The notes: generated by a model from the sequence alone, not told the origin. A stretch of 64,000 nt of DNA from CAZDCD01 sp964503885 (GCA_964503885.1 CAZDCD010000008.1:110248-174247), one strand, 5' to 3'; positions 52,957-61,653 are shown, numbered from the stretch's first letter. Numbers and translations: made by a program.

Positions 52957-54381
52957 CTAATCGTTGCTCATCCTTACTATTTTCGGATGAAACGAACCTG
53001 CAATATCCACGAGATCTTTCTGGTAATCCATGACCGTAGATATATCTTTATACGCCATCGGCACCTCATCGAGACCGCCTCCCAGCAAGGTAACACCTGC
53101 TTTCTCAAGGGCCTGCTGCATATGCTTTTTAGTAAACAGCTGTTTCGCAGCCGATCTCGAAAGCATTCGTCCGGCACCGTGCGATGCGGAATTGATCGAT
53201 TGGGGATTGCCTTTACCCTTAACGATGAATCCCTGTGTCGTCATCGATCCGGGTATTACCCCGTAAATGCCGGGTATTGCAGGAGTGGCGCCCTTGCGGT
53301 GAACCACTGCATCCCGGTTGTCGGCCAGCTTTTCTTTCCAGGCAAAATTGTGGTGGTTCTCTACAATTAACAAAGGCATCTCACCTAATGCCGCTGCTAT
53401 TTTTTTATGAATCACCACATGGTTTGCTTTTGCATAATCACCCGCCAGGTTCATGGCCAGCCAGTATTCTTCTCCCTCCTGGGATCCGAGGTCAAGCCAG
53501 GCAAGATTAACGGCCCCTTTTGGAAGATTACACCGGGTTTTTGCAATGCGGGTGTAATGTTGTGCAATAGATGCCCCGAAGTTTCGCGAACCGGAATGCG
53601 AAAGCACAGCAAGATATTTGCCTCCGGGAATGCCGAATTCGTTTTGTGCCGGGATCTCAGCAATGCCAAATTCCACAAAATGATTGCCGCCGCCTGAAGT
53701 ACCTAACTGCTCGTATGCTTTATCATGCAGGTCTTTCAGAAATTTAATTTCCCGAAATTCTTTTCTGTCAAGCACTTCATGTTCTTTTCTTTCCCTGAAA
53801 TATTCTTTCTGCCCAAACCGCGTATTTTCAATAAGAATTTCCCTGAGCCATGTTCTCTTTTTTTCAAGTATTGCAGTGTTTGTCGGATATACCGAAAGGC
53901 ACATACGGCAGCCGATATCCATTCCCACACCATAAGGGATCACTGCATTTTGAGTGGCAAGAACTCCTCCGATCGGCAAGCCATATCCGCAATGGGCGTC
54001 AGCCATAAGCGCTCCGCATATAGTTATTGGCAGACGCATAGCTGTTTCCATCTGGTTCAGGGCCTCAGGTTCAATATGTTCAAGGCCATAAATCACATAG
54101 TTCTTAATGGTATGATTCAGCCTGAAGCCTGCAGTATTTTGTTCCTTTGCTTCAGGGGATTCTCGCCGGGGGTTAAGCAGTTTCTGCGAAACAATTTTCA
54201 GCCTCGGATCACTTTTGTATTTGCCAGGATTTTTTAACAGATCCTCAAGCAGGTTGATCACATCGGATCTATCGCTTCTTTTAAAGTGTTTTTTTATGGA
54301 ATTGATCAGAAGGCTGATGATTTCACCTTCAGGGAAGCCAAGACTGATTAATTCTTTGCTTTTTAGCTTAAGTTTCTTCAT
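52957..54381 (-). CDS. rtcB: RtcB-family RNA ligase
   Basis: RtcB joins RNA 2',3'-cyclic-phosphate and 5'-OH ends in tRNA splicing or RNA repair, with manganese and a GMP intermediate. In this 474-residue protein metal ligands are D128 (MADAHCGYG), C158 (GMDIGCRM), H234 (GGGNHFVEFG), H262 (LSHSGSRNFG) and H343 (ENHHNFAWKE). H401 in SASHGAGRMLS accepts the guanylate. Residues 1-80 form a helical extension (LISLGFPEGEIISLLINSIKKH) seen in many Bacteroidota RtcBs. No archease or RtcA partner is adjacent, so the target RNA is unknown. Confidence 0.95.
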   Translation of the reverse strand: MKKLKLKSKELISLGFPEGEIISLLINSIKKHFKRSDRSDVINLLEDLLKNPGKYKSDPRLKIVSQKLLNPRRESPEAKEQNTAGFRLNHTIKNYVIYGLEHIEPEALNQMETAMRLPITICGALMADAHCGYGLPIGGVLATQNAVIPYGVGMDIGCRMCLSVYPTNTAILEKKRTWLREILIENTRFGQKEYFRERKEHEVLDRKEFREIKFLKDLHDKAYEQLGTSGGGNHFVEFGIAEIPAQNEFGIPGGKYLAVLSHSGSRNFGASIAQHYTRIAKTRCNLPKGAVNLAWLDLGSQEGEEYWLAMNLAGDYAKANHVVIHKKIAAALGEMPLLIVENHHNFAWKEKLADNRDAVVHRKGATPAIPGIYGVIPGSMTTQGFIVKGKGNPQSINSASHGAGRMLSRSAAKQLFTKKHMQQALEKAGVTLLGGGLDEVPMAYKDISTVMDYQKDLVDIAGSFHPKIVRMSND

Positions 54382-54470
54382 CTTCCTGGGCTTATTGTGT
54401 AAAGATAGCGAGGAATGCTTAAAATTCAGGAGAATAAAGAATATATATGTATTATAGGGCGAAGTTTGGA

Positions 54471-54490
54471 GTGTCTAAAGTGCCTAAAGT
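54471..54490 (+). repeat. Short tandem repeat, 9-base unit
   Basis: GTGTCTAAA and GTGCCTAAA follow each other directly (54471-54488) with GT at the end, a 9-base unit in about two copies. It lies in the gap between rtcB and the rhodanese gene and has no coding role. Confidence 0.5.
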
Positions 54491-54537
54491 AATCGGTACC
54501 AGGATTAATTAAAGTTCAACATGCTCTAGGCTCTGCA

Positions 54538-54945
54538 TTAGGTCATGCCCGGCACTGTTTCAAATCCCTGGTTCTTCCATTCCTTAATGCCTTCATACAG
54601 GTGATACAGGTTCTTAAACCCCATTTCCTTCATTTTATTCAGTGCGATTTTACTCCGGTACCCAACATTGCAATAAATAAGGTACGTTTTGCCTTTATCC
54701 AGCTTTCTTAAAAATGCATCAATATCTTCGGAAAAAACATCCTTTACGATTGCGTTCCTGAGATGACCTTCCCTGAACATTTCTTCCGTTCTGAAATCGA
54801 TAATGATGAACCCGGGATTGTTTTGGTGCTTTTGAATAAGTTCATTTGCCTGTTTGCAGGTTATGTTTTCTTTTGTATCTTCTTGGGCGAAACCAAAAAC
54901 CGACAGGCTAGTAAGATAAAGCGCGAGTAACAGTGTTTTGTTCAT
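54538..54945 (-). CDS. Secreted rhodanese-like domain protein
   Basis: The 135-residue protein has a signal peptide (1-20, ending VFGFAQ), so it is periplasmic. A rhodanese fold follows: ANELIQKHQNNPGFIIIDFRTEEMFREGHLRNAIV, with the active-site cysteine in YLIYCNVGYRSKIALNKM (about C97) and the final YEGIKEWKNQGFE. It likely handles persulfide or acts in metal/oxyanion stress. It is the last gene of the arsenic-type operon, 20 bases after acr3, so a role in arsenic handling is suggested by context only. Confidence 0.85.
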   Translation of the reverse strand: MNKTLLLALYLTSLSVFGFAQEDTKENITCKQANELIQKHQNNPGFIIIDFRTEEMFREGHLRNAIVKDVFSEDIDAFLRKLDKGKTYLIYCNVGYRSKIALNKMKEMGFKNLYHLYEGIKEWKNQGFETVPGMT

Positions 54946-54965
54946 TGATTATAGTTATTCATTAT

Positions 54966-55994
54966 TCAGTTAAATTTCTTCCTTAAGCCCAATGCCACAT
55001 TAACAAGCAGAATGAGCACCGGGACTTCCACCAGCGGTCCGATAACCGTGGCAGGTGCCGCCTTTGAATTTATGCCGAATACGGCAATAGCCAGTTCGAA
55101 ATCATTGCTTCCCGCAGTAAAGGCCAGTGTGGTTGATCTTTCATATCCTTCACCCATCCATTTGGCAATAAAGAACGTACTGAAAAACAGGATTGTAAAA
55201 TAAATGGTATAGGGTATGGCCACCCTGATTACATCTGCAGGTAAATCAATAATTTTTTCACCCTTGAGCGAAAACATTACAAATATTGTAAACAGCAGGG
55301 CTATAGGGGTCCGCCAGGATGCTTTTGGGATAAACGTTGCAAAATACCAGTCACTTCCCTTCAGGTTACGAAGCACAACATTGGTCAGCAGGCCTGCTGC
55401 AAAAGGGATCCCAAGATATATCAGCACTGTAACGGCAATTTCGGAGATCGATACTTCAACAATGGTTCCTTGCAACCCAAACAACGGGGGCAAAAGGGTA
55501 ATGAAAATATAGGCATACAAAGAATATAAAAATACCTGGAAAATTGCGCTAAAAGCCACCAATCCTGCAGCCAGCTCGGAATCTCCCTTTGCCAGGTCGT
55601 TCCAGACCAGTACCATGGCGATACAGCGGGCAAGGCCCACAAGGATAACGCCGGTCATGAGTCCGGGATGATTATGAAGGAAAATGATAGCCAGGAAGAA
55701 CATGATAAGCGGCCCGATAACCCAGTTCTGGGTTAAGGCCAATCCTAACAGCCGCTGACGCTTAAATACCACGGACAGCTTTTCGTGCCTTACTTTCACC
55801 AGTGGAGGATACATCATCAGAATGAGGCCTATGGCAATGGGAATATTTGTTGTTCCTGAACTCAGTGAATTCCAGAACCCTGAAATACGCGGAATAAAAT
55901 ATCCCGCCATCACTCCGGAAAACATAACAAGGAATATCCATACGGTCAGGTAACGATCGAATTTCGATAGTTTTCTTATCGGATCGGGCATCAT
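54966..55994 (-). CDS. acr3: Acr3-type arsenite efflux permease
   Basis: The 342-residue protein has about ten membrane segments and the Acr3/BASS transporter hallmarks. YPPLVKVRHEKL is near residue 62, GVILVGLARCIAMVLVWNDLAKGDSELAA near 115-145 contains the arsenite-binding cysteine (C124-type position), and AFTAGSNDFELAIAVFGINS near 295 is the conserved cavity. It expels arsenite (or antimonite) across the inner membrane using proton force. It is placed between a P5CR-like gene and a periplasmic rhodanese gene within one operon. Confidence 0.93.
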   Translation of the reverse strand: MMPDPIRKLSKFDRYLTVWIFLVMFSGVMAGYFIPRISGFWNSLSSGTTNIPIAIGLILMMYPPLVKVRHEKLSVVFKRQRLLGLALTQNWVIGPLIMFFLAIIFLHNHPGLMTGVILVGLARCIAMVLVWNDLAKGDSELAAGLVAFSAIFQVFLYSLYAYIFITLLPPLFGLQGTIVEVSISEIAVTVLIYLGIPFAAGLLTNVVLRNLKGSDWYFATFIPKASWRTPIALLFTIFVMFSLKGEKIIDLPADVIRVAIPYTIYFTILFFSTFFIAKWMGEGYERSTTLAFTAGSNDFELAIAVFGINSKAAPATVIGPLVEVPVLILLVNVALGLRKKFN

Positions 55995-56047
55995 TTCGTA
56001 GTTTGTATAGTAAATACATTTTAATACTGAACGACCATACCGGTTTA

Positions 56048-56833
56048 TTATGAGGTTAATTTGACAAAAAGACCGGTTAATTTTTCATCGTAGATCCTGA
56101 GTATTTCGTGTTCATGATCACCGATGGGTTTCACGGGAACAAGATCTAAAACCTCCTGTTTCGATAAATTGCCGTACATACTTTTTACCGTGCCGGATAT
56201 CATTTCCCGAATGGCTTCATCGGCTTCAACCTCCGCAAAGCCGAATTCAACAGCGAGTTCCTTTAATTTGTAGAACTGAAACCAGAAATAAGTGGGTCCC
56301 ATTGCCGATACAATGGCATATGCTTCAAGCTTTTTCTCATCCACAACAGGCATCTTACCTAAAGGCTTACAGATATTTTCAACTGTTCTGACAGCTTCCC
56401 GGGAAATGGAACCGGAATAAGCTATGGGATTGTATCCGTTTCCTGTAACCGAAGGGGCATTCGGTATCATTCTTACGATGTTTTCCAGACCTCCTAAGGT
56501 TTCGGCAATTTTGGATATACTGATCTTAGGTGCCAGTGAAACAATAATGGTTTCTTTCCTTAGCAACCCTTTTATTTTAAGAAGGTTCTCAATAAGAACG
56601 GGCGGATGCAATGCCACAAAAACAATATCTGCAGAACCAATCTCAAAGCTGTTATCGGTTGACACCTGTATGGTACTGAAAGTTGCTTTCAGCTTGTCAA
56701 GCACTTCACTGTTGTGATCTGTTACAATTATTTTCCCCGGTGATAAATTATTGTAATATATAACCTGCAGAAAGATCCGTGTGATTCTTCCACCGCCTAT
56801 GAAATGAAAGTTTATTCTGTTCATGGGTTTCAT
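56048..56833 (-). CDS. Pyrroline-5-carboxylate reductase-like NAD(P) protein of ars operon
   Basis: The 261-residue protein has an N-terminal Rossmann start INFHFIGGGRITRIFLQVIYY (GGGRIT replaces the usual GxGxxG) and ADIVFVALHPPVLIENLL. IVSLAPKISISKIAETLGG, MIPNAPSVTGNGYNPIAYS and a helical dimerisation domain follow, matching P5CR/F420-reductase-like folds. It overlaps the permease gene by ATGA (56830-56833). A proline-synthesis role is unlikely in this context. Its substrate is unknown, but the same gene is often found beside acr3 in Bacteroidota, from memory. Confidence 0.7.
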   Translation of the reverse strand: MKPMNRINFHFIGGGRITRIFLQVIYYNNLSPGKIIVTDHNSEVLDKLKATFSTIQVSTDNSFEIGSADIVFVALHPPVLIENLLKIKGLLRKETIIVSLAPKISISKIAETLGGLENIVRMIPNAPSVTGNGYNPIAYSGSISREAVRTVENICKPLGKMPVVDEKKLEAYAIVSAMGPTYFWFQFYKLKELAVEFGFAEVEADEAIREMISGTVKSMYGNLSKQEVLDLVPVKPIGDHEHEILRIYDEKLTGLFVKLTS

Positions 56834-57846
56834 AGAATAAAATTAAAGACTATGCCTACAACAATTATTCCTGAAGAAACCACCCCGACAAATATGGCGA
56901 TAAGTTGCCATTTCAACACTTTTTTAAGGATGATGATTTCAGGAAGAGACAGTCCGACAACCGACATCATGAATGCCAGCGCGGTTCCCAGTGAAACACC
57001 TTTTTCAATCAGCACACTTACGATAGGAATAATTCCTGCTGCATTGGAATACAGAGGTACGCCAACTGCAATGGCTAATGGTACGGAATACCAGTGATGG
57101 CTTCCCAGTGCATTTGCCAGGAATTCATCAGGTACATATCCGTGAACGCCAGCCCCTACCGCAATCCCTGCCAGCACATAGATCCAGATCCTGCCGGTAA
57201 TATCCCGGGCTGCATTCAGGCCAATATCTATCCGGGTATTCCACGCAGTTTTTACTTCTGCAATCCCCTGATTGCCCACCCTGACCTTGTAAACCCATTC
57301 CGCCACATATTTCTGAAGGTGGAGTTTTTCAAGGATAAATCCCGATAATATGGCTATGCCCAATCCTGTAAGGATGTAGATTAGTGCAATTTTCCACCCG
57401 AACAGGCCAAGCAGCAGAATAAGGGCGACTTCGTTGATCATAGGCGCTGCGATAAGAAAAGAAAAGGTCACGCCCACAGGAATACCAGCTTCCACAAATC
57501 CCAGGAACAGGGGAATGGCCGAGCAGGAACAAAAAGGGGTGACAATACCCAGGAGAGCGGCCATACTATTGCCAACAAGAAGAGGCTTGCCTTCCAGCGC
57601 CTTTTTTGTCTTCTCAGGTGAAAAAAAAGACCGGATGACACCAACGACAAAAATTATAAGAACCAATAATAGTAAGACCTTCGGTGCTTCGAATACAAAA
57701 AACCGGATCGATTCTGTAAGGTGTTTTCCCTCAGGAAGCTTTATCACCTGGTAAATGACAAAGTCAGCAATCCGGTTAAGATTTAGATATATCAAAACCC
57801 AAATAACAAATGATATAACGATTTGTATGGTTGTGCTTTTCTTCAT
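56830..57846 (-). CDS. ArsP/DUF318-type permease
   Basis: The ATG at 57846 (338 residues) avoids a longer TTG frame. The protein has about eight membrane segments with the family signature GIVTPFCSCSAIPLFLGFVEAGIPVGVTFSFLIAAPMINEVALILL near residues 88-130, where the CSC cysteines are thought to bind trivalent arsenicals. A second segment, YVPDEFLANALGSHHWYSVPLAIAVGVPLYSNAAGIIPIV, is also conserved. ArsP-type permeases export organoarsenicals. Its place between the thioredoxin-like and P5CR-like genes supports an arsenic or metalloid role. Confidence 0.85.
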   Translation of the reverse strand: MKKSTTIQIVISFVIWVLIYLNLNRIADFVIYQVIKLPEGKHLTESIRFFVFEAPKVLLLLVLIIFVVGVIRSFFSPEKTKKALEGKPLLVGNSMAALLGIVTPFCSCSAIPLFLGFVEAGIPVGVTFSFLIAAPMINEVALILLLGLFGWKIALIYILTGLGIAILSGFILEKLHLQKYVAEWVYKVRVGNQGIAEVKTAWNTRIDIGLNAARDITGRIWIYVLAGIAVGAGVHGYVPDEFLANALGSHHWYSVPLAIAVGVPLYSNAAGIIPIVSVLIEKGVSLGTALAFMMSVVGLSLPEIIILKKVLKWQLIAIFVGVVSSGIIVVGIVFNFIL

Positions 57847-57906
57847 TTTCAAACGGTATAACTGCAACATTACCTCAACGGTTCATCTGTTTAATGGACT
57901 GATATT

Positions 57907-58146
57907 TTAACGGTACTGGTATAGAAGCTTTTTAATGTCTTCAGTTTTCGGCACCTGGCCGGTAAGCACTACTTTGCCATTAATTACCAGCCCTGGTGTT
58001 TGCATAATGCCGTATACCATGATTTTCTCAATATCTTCGATCTTTTCAATTGTGGCATCCATGCCAAGTTCTTCGACTGCTATCCGGGTCGATTGCTCTA
58101 AGGACCTGCACCTTGCACATCCTGTTCCCAATACTTTTATTTCCAT
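57907..58146 (-). CDS. Thioredoxin-like redox protein with CARC motif
   Basis: The 79-residue protein resembles the small thioredoxin_3/redox-active disulfide protein family: KVLGTGCARCRSLEQS with a CxxC (C10/C13), then EKIEDIEKIMVYGIMQTPGLVINGKVVLTGQVP with the cis-proline TP. It may pass electrons to an arsenate reductase or bind arsenic directly. It is the first gene of the leftward operon that carries the permease, P5CR-like gene, acr3 and rhodanese. Its start is just downstream of a palindromic operator. Confidence 0.88.
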   Translation of the reverse strand: MEIKVLGTGCARCRSLEQSTRIAVEELGMDATIEKIEDIEKIMVYGIMQTPGLVINGKVVLTGQVPKTEDIKKLLYQYR

Positions 58147-58159
58147 AGTTGTATTTTAT

Positions 58160-58184
58160 GTTCGTATTTCGTAAAATTACGAAC
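58160..58184. promoter_or_regulatory. Palindromic operator of the arsenic-type operon
   Basis: TTCGTAA (58168-58174) and TTACGAA (58177-58183) form an inverted pair around AA. GTTCGTA (58160-58166) with TACGAAC (58178-58184) forms a second, overlapping pair. It lies 14-38 bases before the ATG of the thioredoxin-like gene. On the minus strand the centre reads TAATTTTA, close to a -7 element, so a bound repressor would block transcription. The binder, probably an ArsR-family protein, is not encoded in the window. Confidence 0.65.
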
Positions 58185-58249
58185 GAATATATGAAATTTT
58201 TTATTCTCCGAGAAATTTTTTAAAAAGAATTTATGCTTCCTTTTATATT

Positions 58250-58523
58250 TCTAAAAGTACTTTTGCAGGATCTTCAATCACGGTATGAATCCCCAAAGCA
58301 AGCTTTGGAAACTAATTCCGCAGCAAAGGTACAGGATATTAGACCCTCCGCCTTCGGCGGGATTATTCCCGTTGGTCATGAGACCACTTCGTTCAGTTAT
58401 TCGCCACGCATTTGCGTGGCTCATGAGAACGTTTCACTTAGTTGTTCAACTTACAAATTTCAATGCACTGCATTTTTGAAATTTGAGTTTCACGAATAAA
58501 ATAGTACTGAATCATGAACATAC
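58250..58523. repeat. Non-coding stretch with three hairpins and a degenerate direct repeat
   Basis: The stretch holds three palindromic hairpins: CCAAAGC/GCTTTGG (58293-58308), CCGCC/GGCGG (58348-58360) and GCCACGCA/TGCGTGGC (58403-58420). The motif TCATGAGA...TTC occurs twice, at 58376-58405 and 58421-58450, in about two-thirds identity. A plus-strand TACTTTTG lies at 58258-58265. Between 58147 and 58250 there is only the operator and AT-rich sequence. No reading frame here looks coding. It could be an intergenic mobile repeat or a small RNA. Confidence 0.5.
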
Positions 58524-61154
58524 TCAGAGGCCGAACCGGCAGGATATTTTTACAAGGAACACATGGTGGGGCTTAATCCTGAAGATCTCACCCATATCCT
58601 CTGAAAATGAGTAGCTGCCTTCATTTTTGTACCTGCTCTGTGTGAAAGACCATACGAGGAATACCGTTGATCCTGGATTGTATTCCCAACGGGCTATGAG
58701 ATTCGACCGGTATTCGAAGGTATTGAAATCGGGATTATCAAATGAATAATCTTCCCTGCCATCGTTATTGGTATTCACAGAGTAGGTGATTTCATCATTA
58801 TAACCCATTTCCGTGATCTGTCCGGGCAGGAAGTTGTTGTACCTGTCGTAAAAGCGACCGGCAGAGGCATTTGTAATGTACTTGTAATTCGAATAATCAC
58901 CAGCCGAAACAAAAGGCATTCCGTAATACTGGATGGTAAAGTCGGGGGTGATATTGTATGTTAGTCTTATTGTAAGGCTTGTCTCAATCTGATTCAGCGA
59001 ACCCCGTATGTAATGATCTACAGCCACAGAATCCTCGATATTATTCACATAGGCAATATGATTGTTGTTGATCAGCAGACGTGGCGTCAGCTCAATTCGC
59101 AGGGCCTTGCTTGCACGCCAGGTTAGTCCGGCATAGAAGTTCATATAATTGAACTGCTTCTCTGTGCCGATGTTGTGTGTTCCTCCGCATGAAAAGATCA
59201 GTTTCTTCCGGCTGTCGGTGGCAAGGTTATAATTAATAGTTATGGTGGGGGAATATACCAAAGCCGGACCACCCCTGAGATCTGAAGTTGATCTTTGCCA
59301 GGTGTCGAATGATATGCCGGAATAGGCATGCCAGTAATTCGTAAAGTTGGCATTCGATTCGATATTCGCGCCCAGGTATACCTTTTCCAGCCCGAACGTA
59401 GTGCCGTACCACTGGGAAAACCCCACATAAAGATCCCTGAATATTCCGGTCTGCTCAAAATTCTGGTATCCTATCCAGATTACCTCCTGCAAGATATCGG
59501 GAGTATACTGATACCCGATATCGTTGAGTTCGAGGGAAGGCGATCTCCAGGTCAGCCAGATCAGAAAAGGCCATTTGCTGTTACCGGCCCTTCCTCCTGT
59601 CAGTGTTCCGCCGAACCCGGTAAGGCTGGTAAGGCTCGAGTCGACTGAAAGATGAGGAGCTCCGGGCCGCTGAAAAAACCGGGGAGCAGCAGTCTGTGTT
59701 TCGAGTATTGCTTCTTTTGATCCAGATATATAGCTGAAGATGGATTTGGCATTGAAATAGAACGTTTTATTGTTCCACTGGTGGTAGAAATCGATACCCC
59801 CGGTGTACCCCGATGTTCTCAGTTCATTCATGTAAGGGTCATCGATATTCCGGTTTGTACTGGTGAGCATTCCGCCGATGCGTGTATTCCCTTCGTTCAG
59901 GTCTTTTTTTATCCGCAATAACGAGTAATTGGTCAGCGGCTCCACCGGTACCCTGTAAAGCCTTCCGAAACTATCGATCACAGCCGTTTCGCGCCGTGTG
60001 ACCGCGTCCAGGATTCCCACTGACCACCCTTTCCTGGTTTTTCCGGTGATCTTGAATGCACCCAGGATGGCTGTATTTGCAGGCATTTTAACATATATTC
60101 CGTCGTCGGTTTCGGGAATAATATGCGGTGACCTTCCGATGCGTCTTGAATAAAACAGGTTGTCTCCGCTGAGGGGTCCCCCGGAAGTTATAATGTAGGT
60201 CATGATGTTCCTGCCCTCGATAAAAAAGGGTCTTTTTTCTTCGTAATACGTTTCAAAGGCCGTAAGATTTACCACAGAAGGGTCGGCCTCGATCTGCCCG
60301 AAATCCGGATTTATAGTCAGGTCGAGGGTAAGGTCGTTTGTCAGTCCGAATTTGCCGTCGAGCCCTCCCGATATTCTGCTTCCTTTGCCGGTCAGGAACG
60401 GGTCTTCATCGCCTTTCTCATACCGCTCGAGGCTGGTGACCACATAGGGGGTAATATCCTTCTGCTTTTTCGGATTGATGCCCTGTATACCATGCAACTC
60501 GCCGAAAAAGCTCACCCATCCGGGTGCGTTTGACGAGATGAATTTCCAGGCCGACTCCTCACCATACCTGAACAAGTGCCTGCCCACCTGCAGTCCCCAG
60601 GTATAACTGACCTGTTTTCCGAACCTGAGCTGAGTCAGGGGTATCTGCATTTCCGCATTCCATCCCGATGCATCGGCGGTCGTTTTTACATACCATACCG
60701 GGTCCCAGTTGTAATCCCACTGGCCGCCGTCTTCGGTCACAGCCGCATCGACTTTCACACCGGCAGCATTTACCACAAATACAAATGCCGAACGGAGATC
60801 GTGATAACTGTCGAATCCTATGCCCACATAGTCGCCTTCAAACTCATCACGCCTCGCCATGCGTCTCACAATGCTGTCGACTGCCGTATCATAAGCCTTA
60901 ATGGCAACATAAATATTGTCATTGTCATACAGGATCTTAAACGCTGTTTTCTGTCTGGGCGGCCGCTTCTCAAAGGGCTTCAGCTGAATAAAATCATCTT
61001 CCCATACAGCCTGGTCCCAAATCCCTTCATCAAAAATGCCGTCAATGCCGGGCTTTTCTCCTGAGATCCTTACCGCTGTGTAGGTTTTATCCTGGGCCCG
61101 TCCTGCAGGCACAAAAAAAAACAAGACAACTAACAGTGCTGCAAACAATCGCAT
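58524..61154 (-). CDS. DUF5916 outer-membrane protein with N-terminal CBM9-like domain
   Basis: The ATG at 61154 (876 residues) starts a signal peptide (ending GRAQ). Residues 30-220 form a carbohydrate-binding-module-9-like sandwich: ISGEKPGIDGIFDEGIWDQAVW, FKILYDNDNIYVAIKAYD and WNAEMQIPLTQLRFG. From about 240 comes the DUF5916 barrel (LTLDLTINPDFGQIEADPSVVNLTAFETYYEEKRPFFIEG). The protein ends in SCRFGL, consistent with outer-membrane insertion. The family is common in Bacteroidota; its substrate is unknown. It is convergent with nothing nearby and is the last clearly chromosomal gene before the tRNA fragment. Confidence 0.88.
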   Translation of the reverse strand: MRLFAALLVVLFFFVPAGRAQDKTYTAVRISGEKPGIDGIFDEGIWDQAVWEDDFIQLKPFEKRPPRQKTAFKILYDNDNIYVAIKAYDTAVDSIVRRMARRDEFEGDYVGIGFDSYHDLRSAFVFVVNAAGVKVDAAVTEDGGQWDYNWDPVWYVKTTADASGWNAEMQIPLTQLRFGKQVSYTWGLQVGRHLFRYGEESAWKFISSNAPGWVSFFGELHGIQGINPKKQKDITPYVVTSLERYEKGDEDPFLTGKGSRISGGLDGKFGLTNDLTLDLTINPDFGQIEADPSVVNLTAFETYYEEKRPFFIEGRNIMTYIITSGGPLSGDNLFYSRRIGRSPHIIPETDDGIYVKMPANTAILGAFKITGKTRKGWSVGILDAVTRRETAVIDSFGRLYRVPVEPLTNYSLLRIKKDLNEGNTRIGGMLTSTNRNIDDPYMNELRTSGYTGGIDFYHQWNNKTFYFNAKSIFSYISGSKEAILETQTAAPRFFQRPGAPHLSVDSSLTSLTGFGGTLTGGRAGNSKWPFLIWLTWRSPSLELNDIGYQYTPDILQEVIWIGYQNFEQTGIFRDLYVGFSQWYGTTFGLEKVYLGANIESNANFTNYWHAYSGISFDTWQRSTSDLRGGPALVYSPTITINYNLATDSRKKLIFSCGGTHNIGTEKQFNYMNFYAGLTWRASKALRIELTPRLLINNNHIAYVNNIEDSVAVDHYIRGSLNQIETSLTIRLTYNITPDFTIQYYGMPFVSAGDYSNYKYITNASAGRFYDRYNNFLPGQITEMGYNDEITYSVNTNNDGREDYSFDNPDFNTFEYRSNLIARWEYNPGSTVFLVWSFTQSRYKNEGSYSFSEDMGEIFRIKPHHVFLVKISCRFGL

Positions 61155-61496
61155 GATCAACCGGTTTTCGGTGCTGAAATTAGGATATTCGCATCAAATA
61201 AAAAAAATTGAGGTCCAGTATTTGGATAGAACCCGGCATCCGGAAATTCTGCCTTATCCTATAAATTCATCAAAACAGCTACCCTGAAAGTATGACCGGT
61301 AAAGGAGATTTTACCCTAAGGGAAAATTCATAGTGAGTTTGTGTATAAGAGAAGAGGTATGAAACCACACTCCAAATTCACTCTCACACTGTTTTAGGTG
61401 GTCCCACCTGGGATTACCGATTGCTTTTTCCAGGCTCCGGGGCCACGAAAAATGTATCGGCATAAACTTCTCTCCCGGGTTTTGGTACCACTTTGT
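61155..61496. other. Intergenic stretch with a decayed tRNA-end copy
   Basis: About 340 bases without a gene. The only recognisable element is GTGGTCCCACCTGGGAT at 61398-61414, which repeats the tRNA-end sequence at 61495-61511 with one mismatch. Short frames here show no domain. Confidence 0.5.
61398..61414 (-). repeat. Partial duplicate of the tRNA 3' end
   Basis: GTGGTCCCACCTGGGAT differs at one base of 17 from the tRNA acceptor/T-arm sequence 97 bases to the right, then diverges. It looks like a remnant of an earlier attachment site or a small duplication. Confidence 0.45.
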
Positions 61497-61542
61497 GGTC
61501 CCAACTGGGATCGAACCAGTGACCCCCTGATTATGAGTCAGG
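61497..61542 (-). pseudogene. 3' half of a CAT-anticodon tRNA gene, attachment site
   Basis: On the minus strand the sequence gives an anticodon stem-loop (CCTGA, loop CTCATAA with anticodon CAT, TCAGG), variable GGGTC, T-arm ACTGG-TTCGATC-CCAGT and acceptor strand TGGGACC with discriminator A. The 5' half (acceptor GGTCCCA and D-arm) is missing: upstream of the anticodon stem the sequence becomes AT-rich and unrelated. It derives from tRNA-Met or lysidine-type tRNA-Ile. The cut point and the recombinase 180 bases away mark this as the left attachment site of an integrated element; the whole tRNA should be rebuilt at the far end. Confidence 0.8.
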
Positions 61543-61653
61543 TAAACATAGCTTTTTTATAGTGTGCAAAATTAATCAAAATATTGTATATCAATTGAAT
61601 AATAGTTTCACTGTTTATCGATTTTACACAGTATTTTGCAATTTTTTGCACCA

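Noticed and set aside
52957..54381. RtcB as part of an RNA-repair defence operon
   Set aside because: No RtcA, archease, kinase or CARF-type partner is adjacent; neighbours are on the opposite strand or unrelated.
54471..54490. A CRISPR-like repeat
   Set aside because: Only about two copies of a 9-base unit without spacers; no array anywhere in the window and no cas genes.
58233..58499. Short plus-strand frames in the hairpin-rich stretch
   Set aside because: They run through palindromes and repeats, and the translations have no protein-like features.
61250..61400. A small minus-strand frame read through the tRNA end (ending at about 61310)
   Set aside because: It has an internal ATG and no stop for about 50 codons, but no homology is recognisable and the DNA looks like flanking remnants.
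61497..61574. A complete tRNA gene
   Set aside because: Only the anticodon arm, variable loop, T-arm and 3' acceptor strand are present; no D-arm or 5' acceptor strand can be found upstream.
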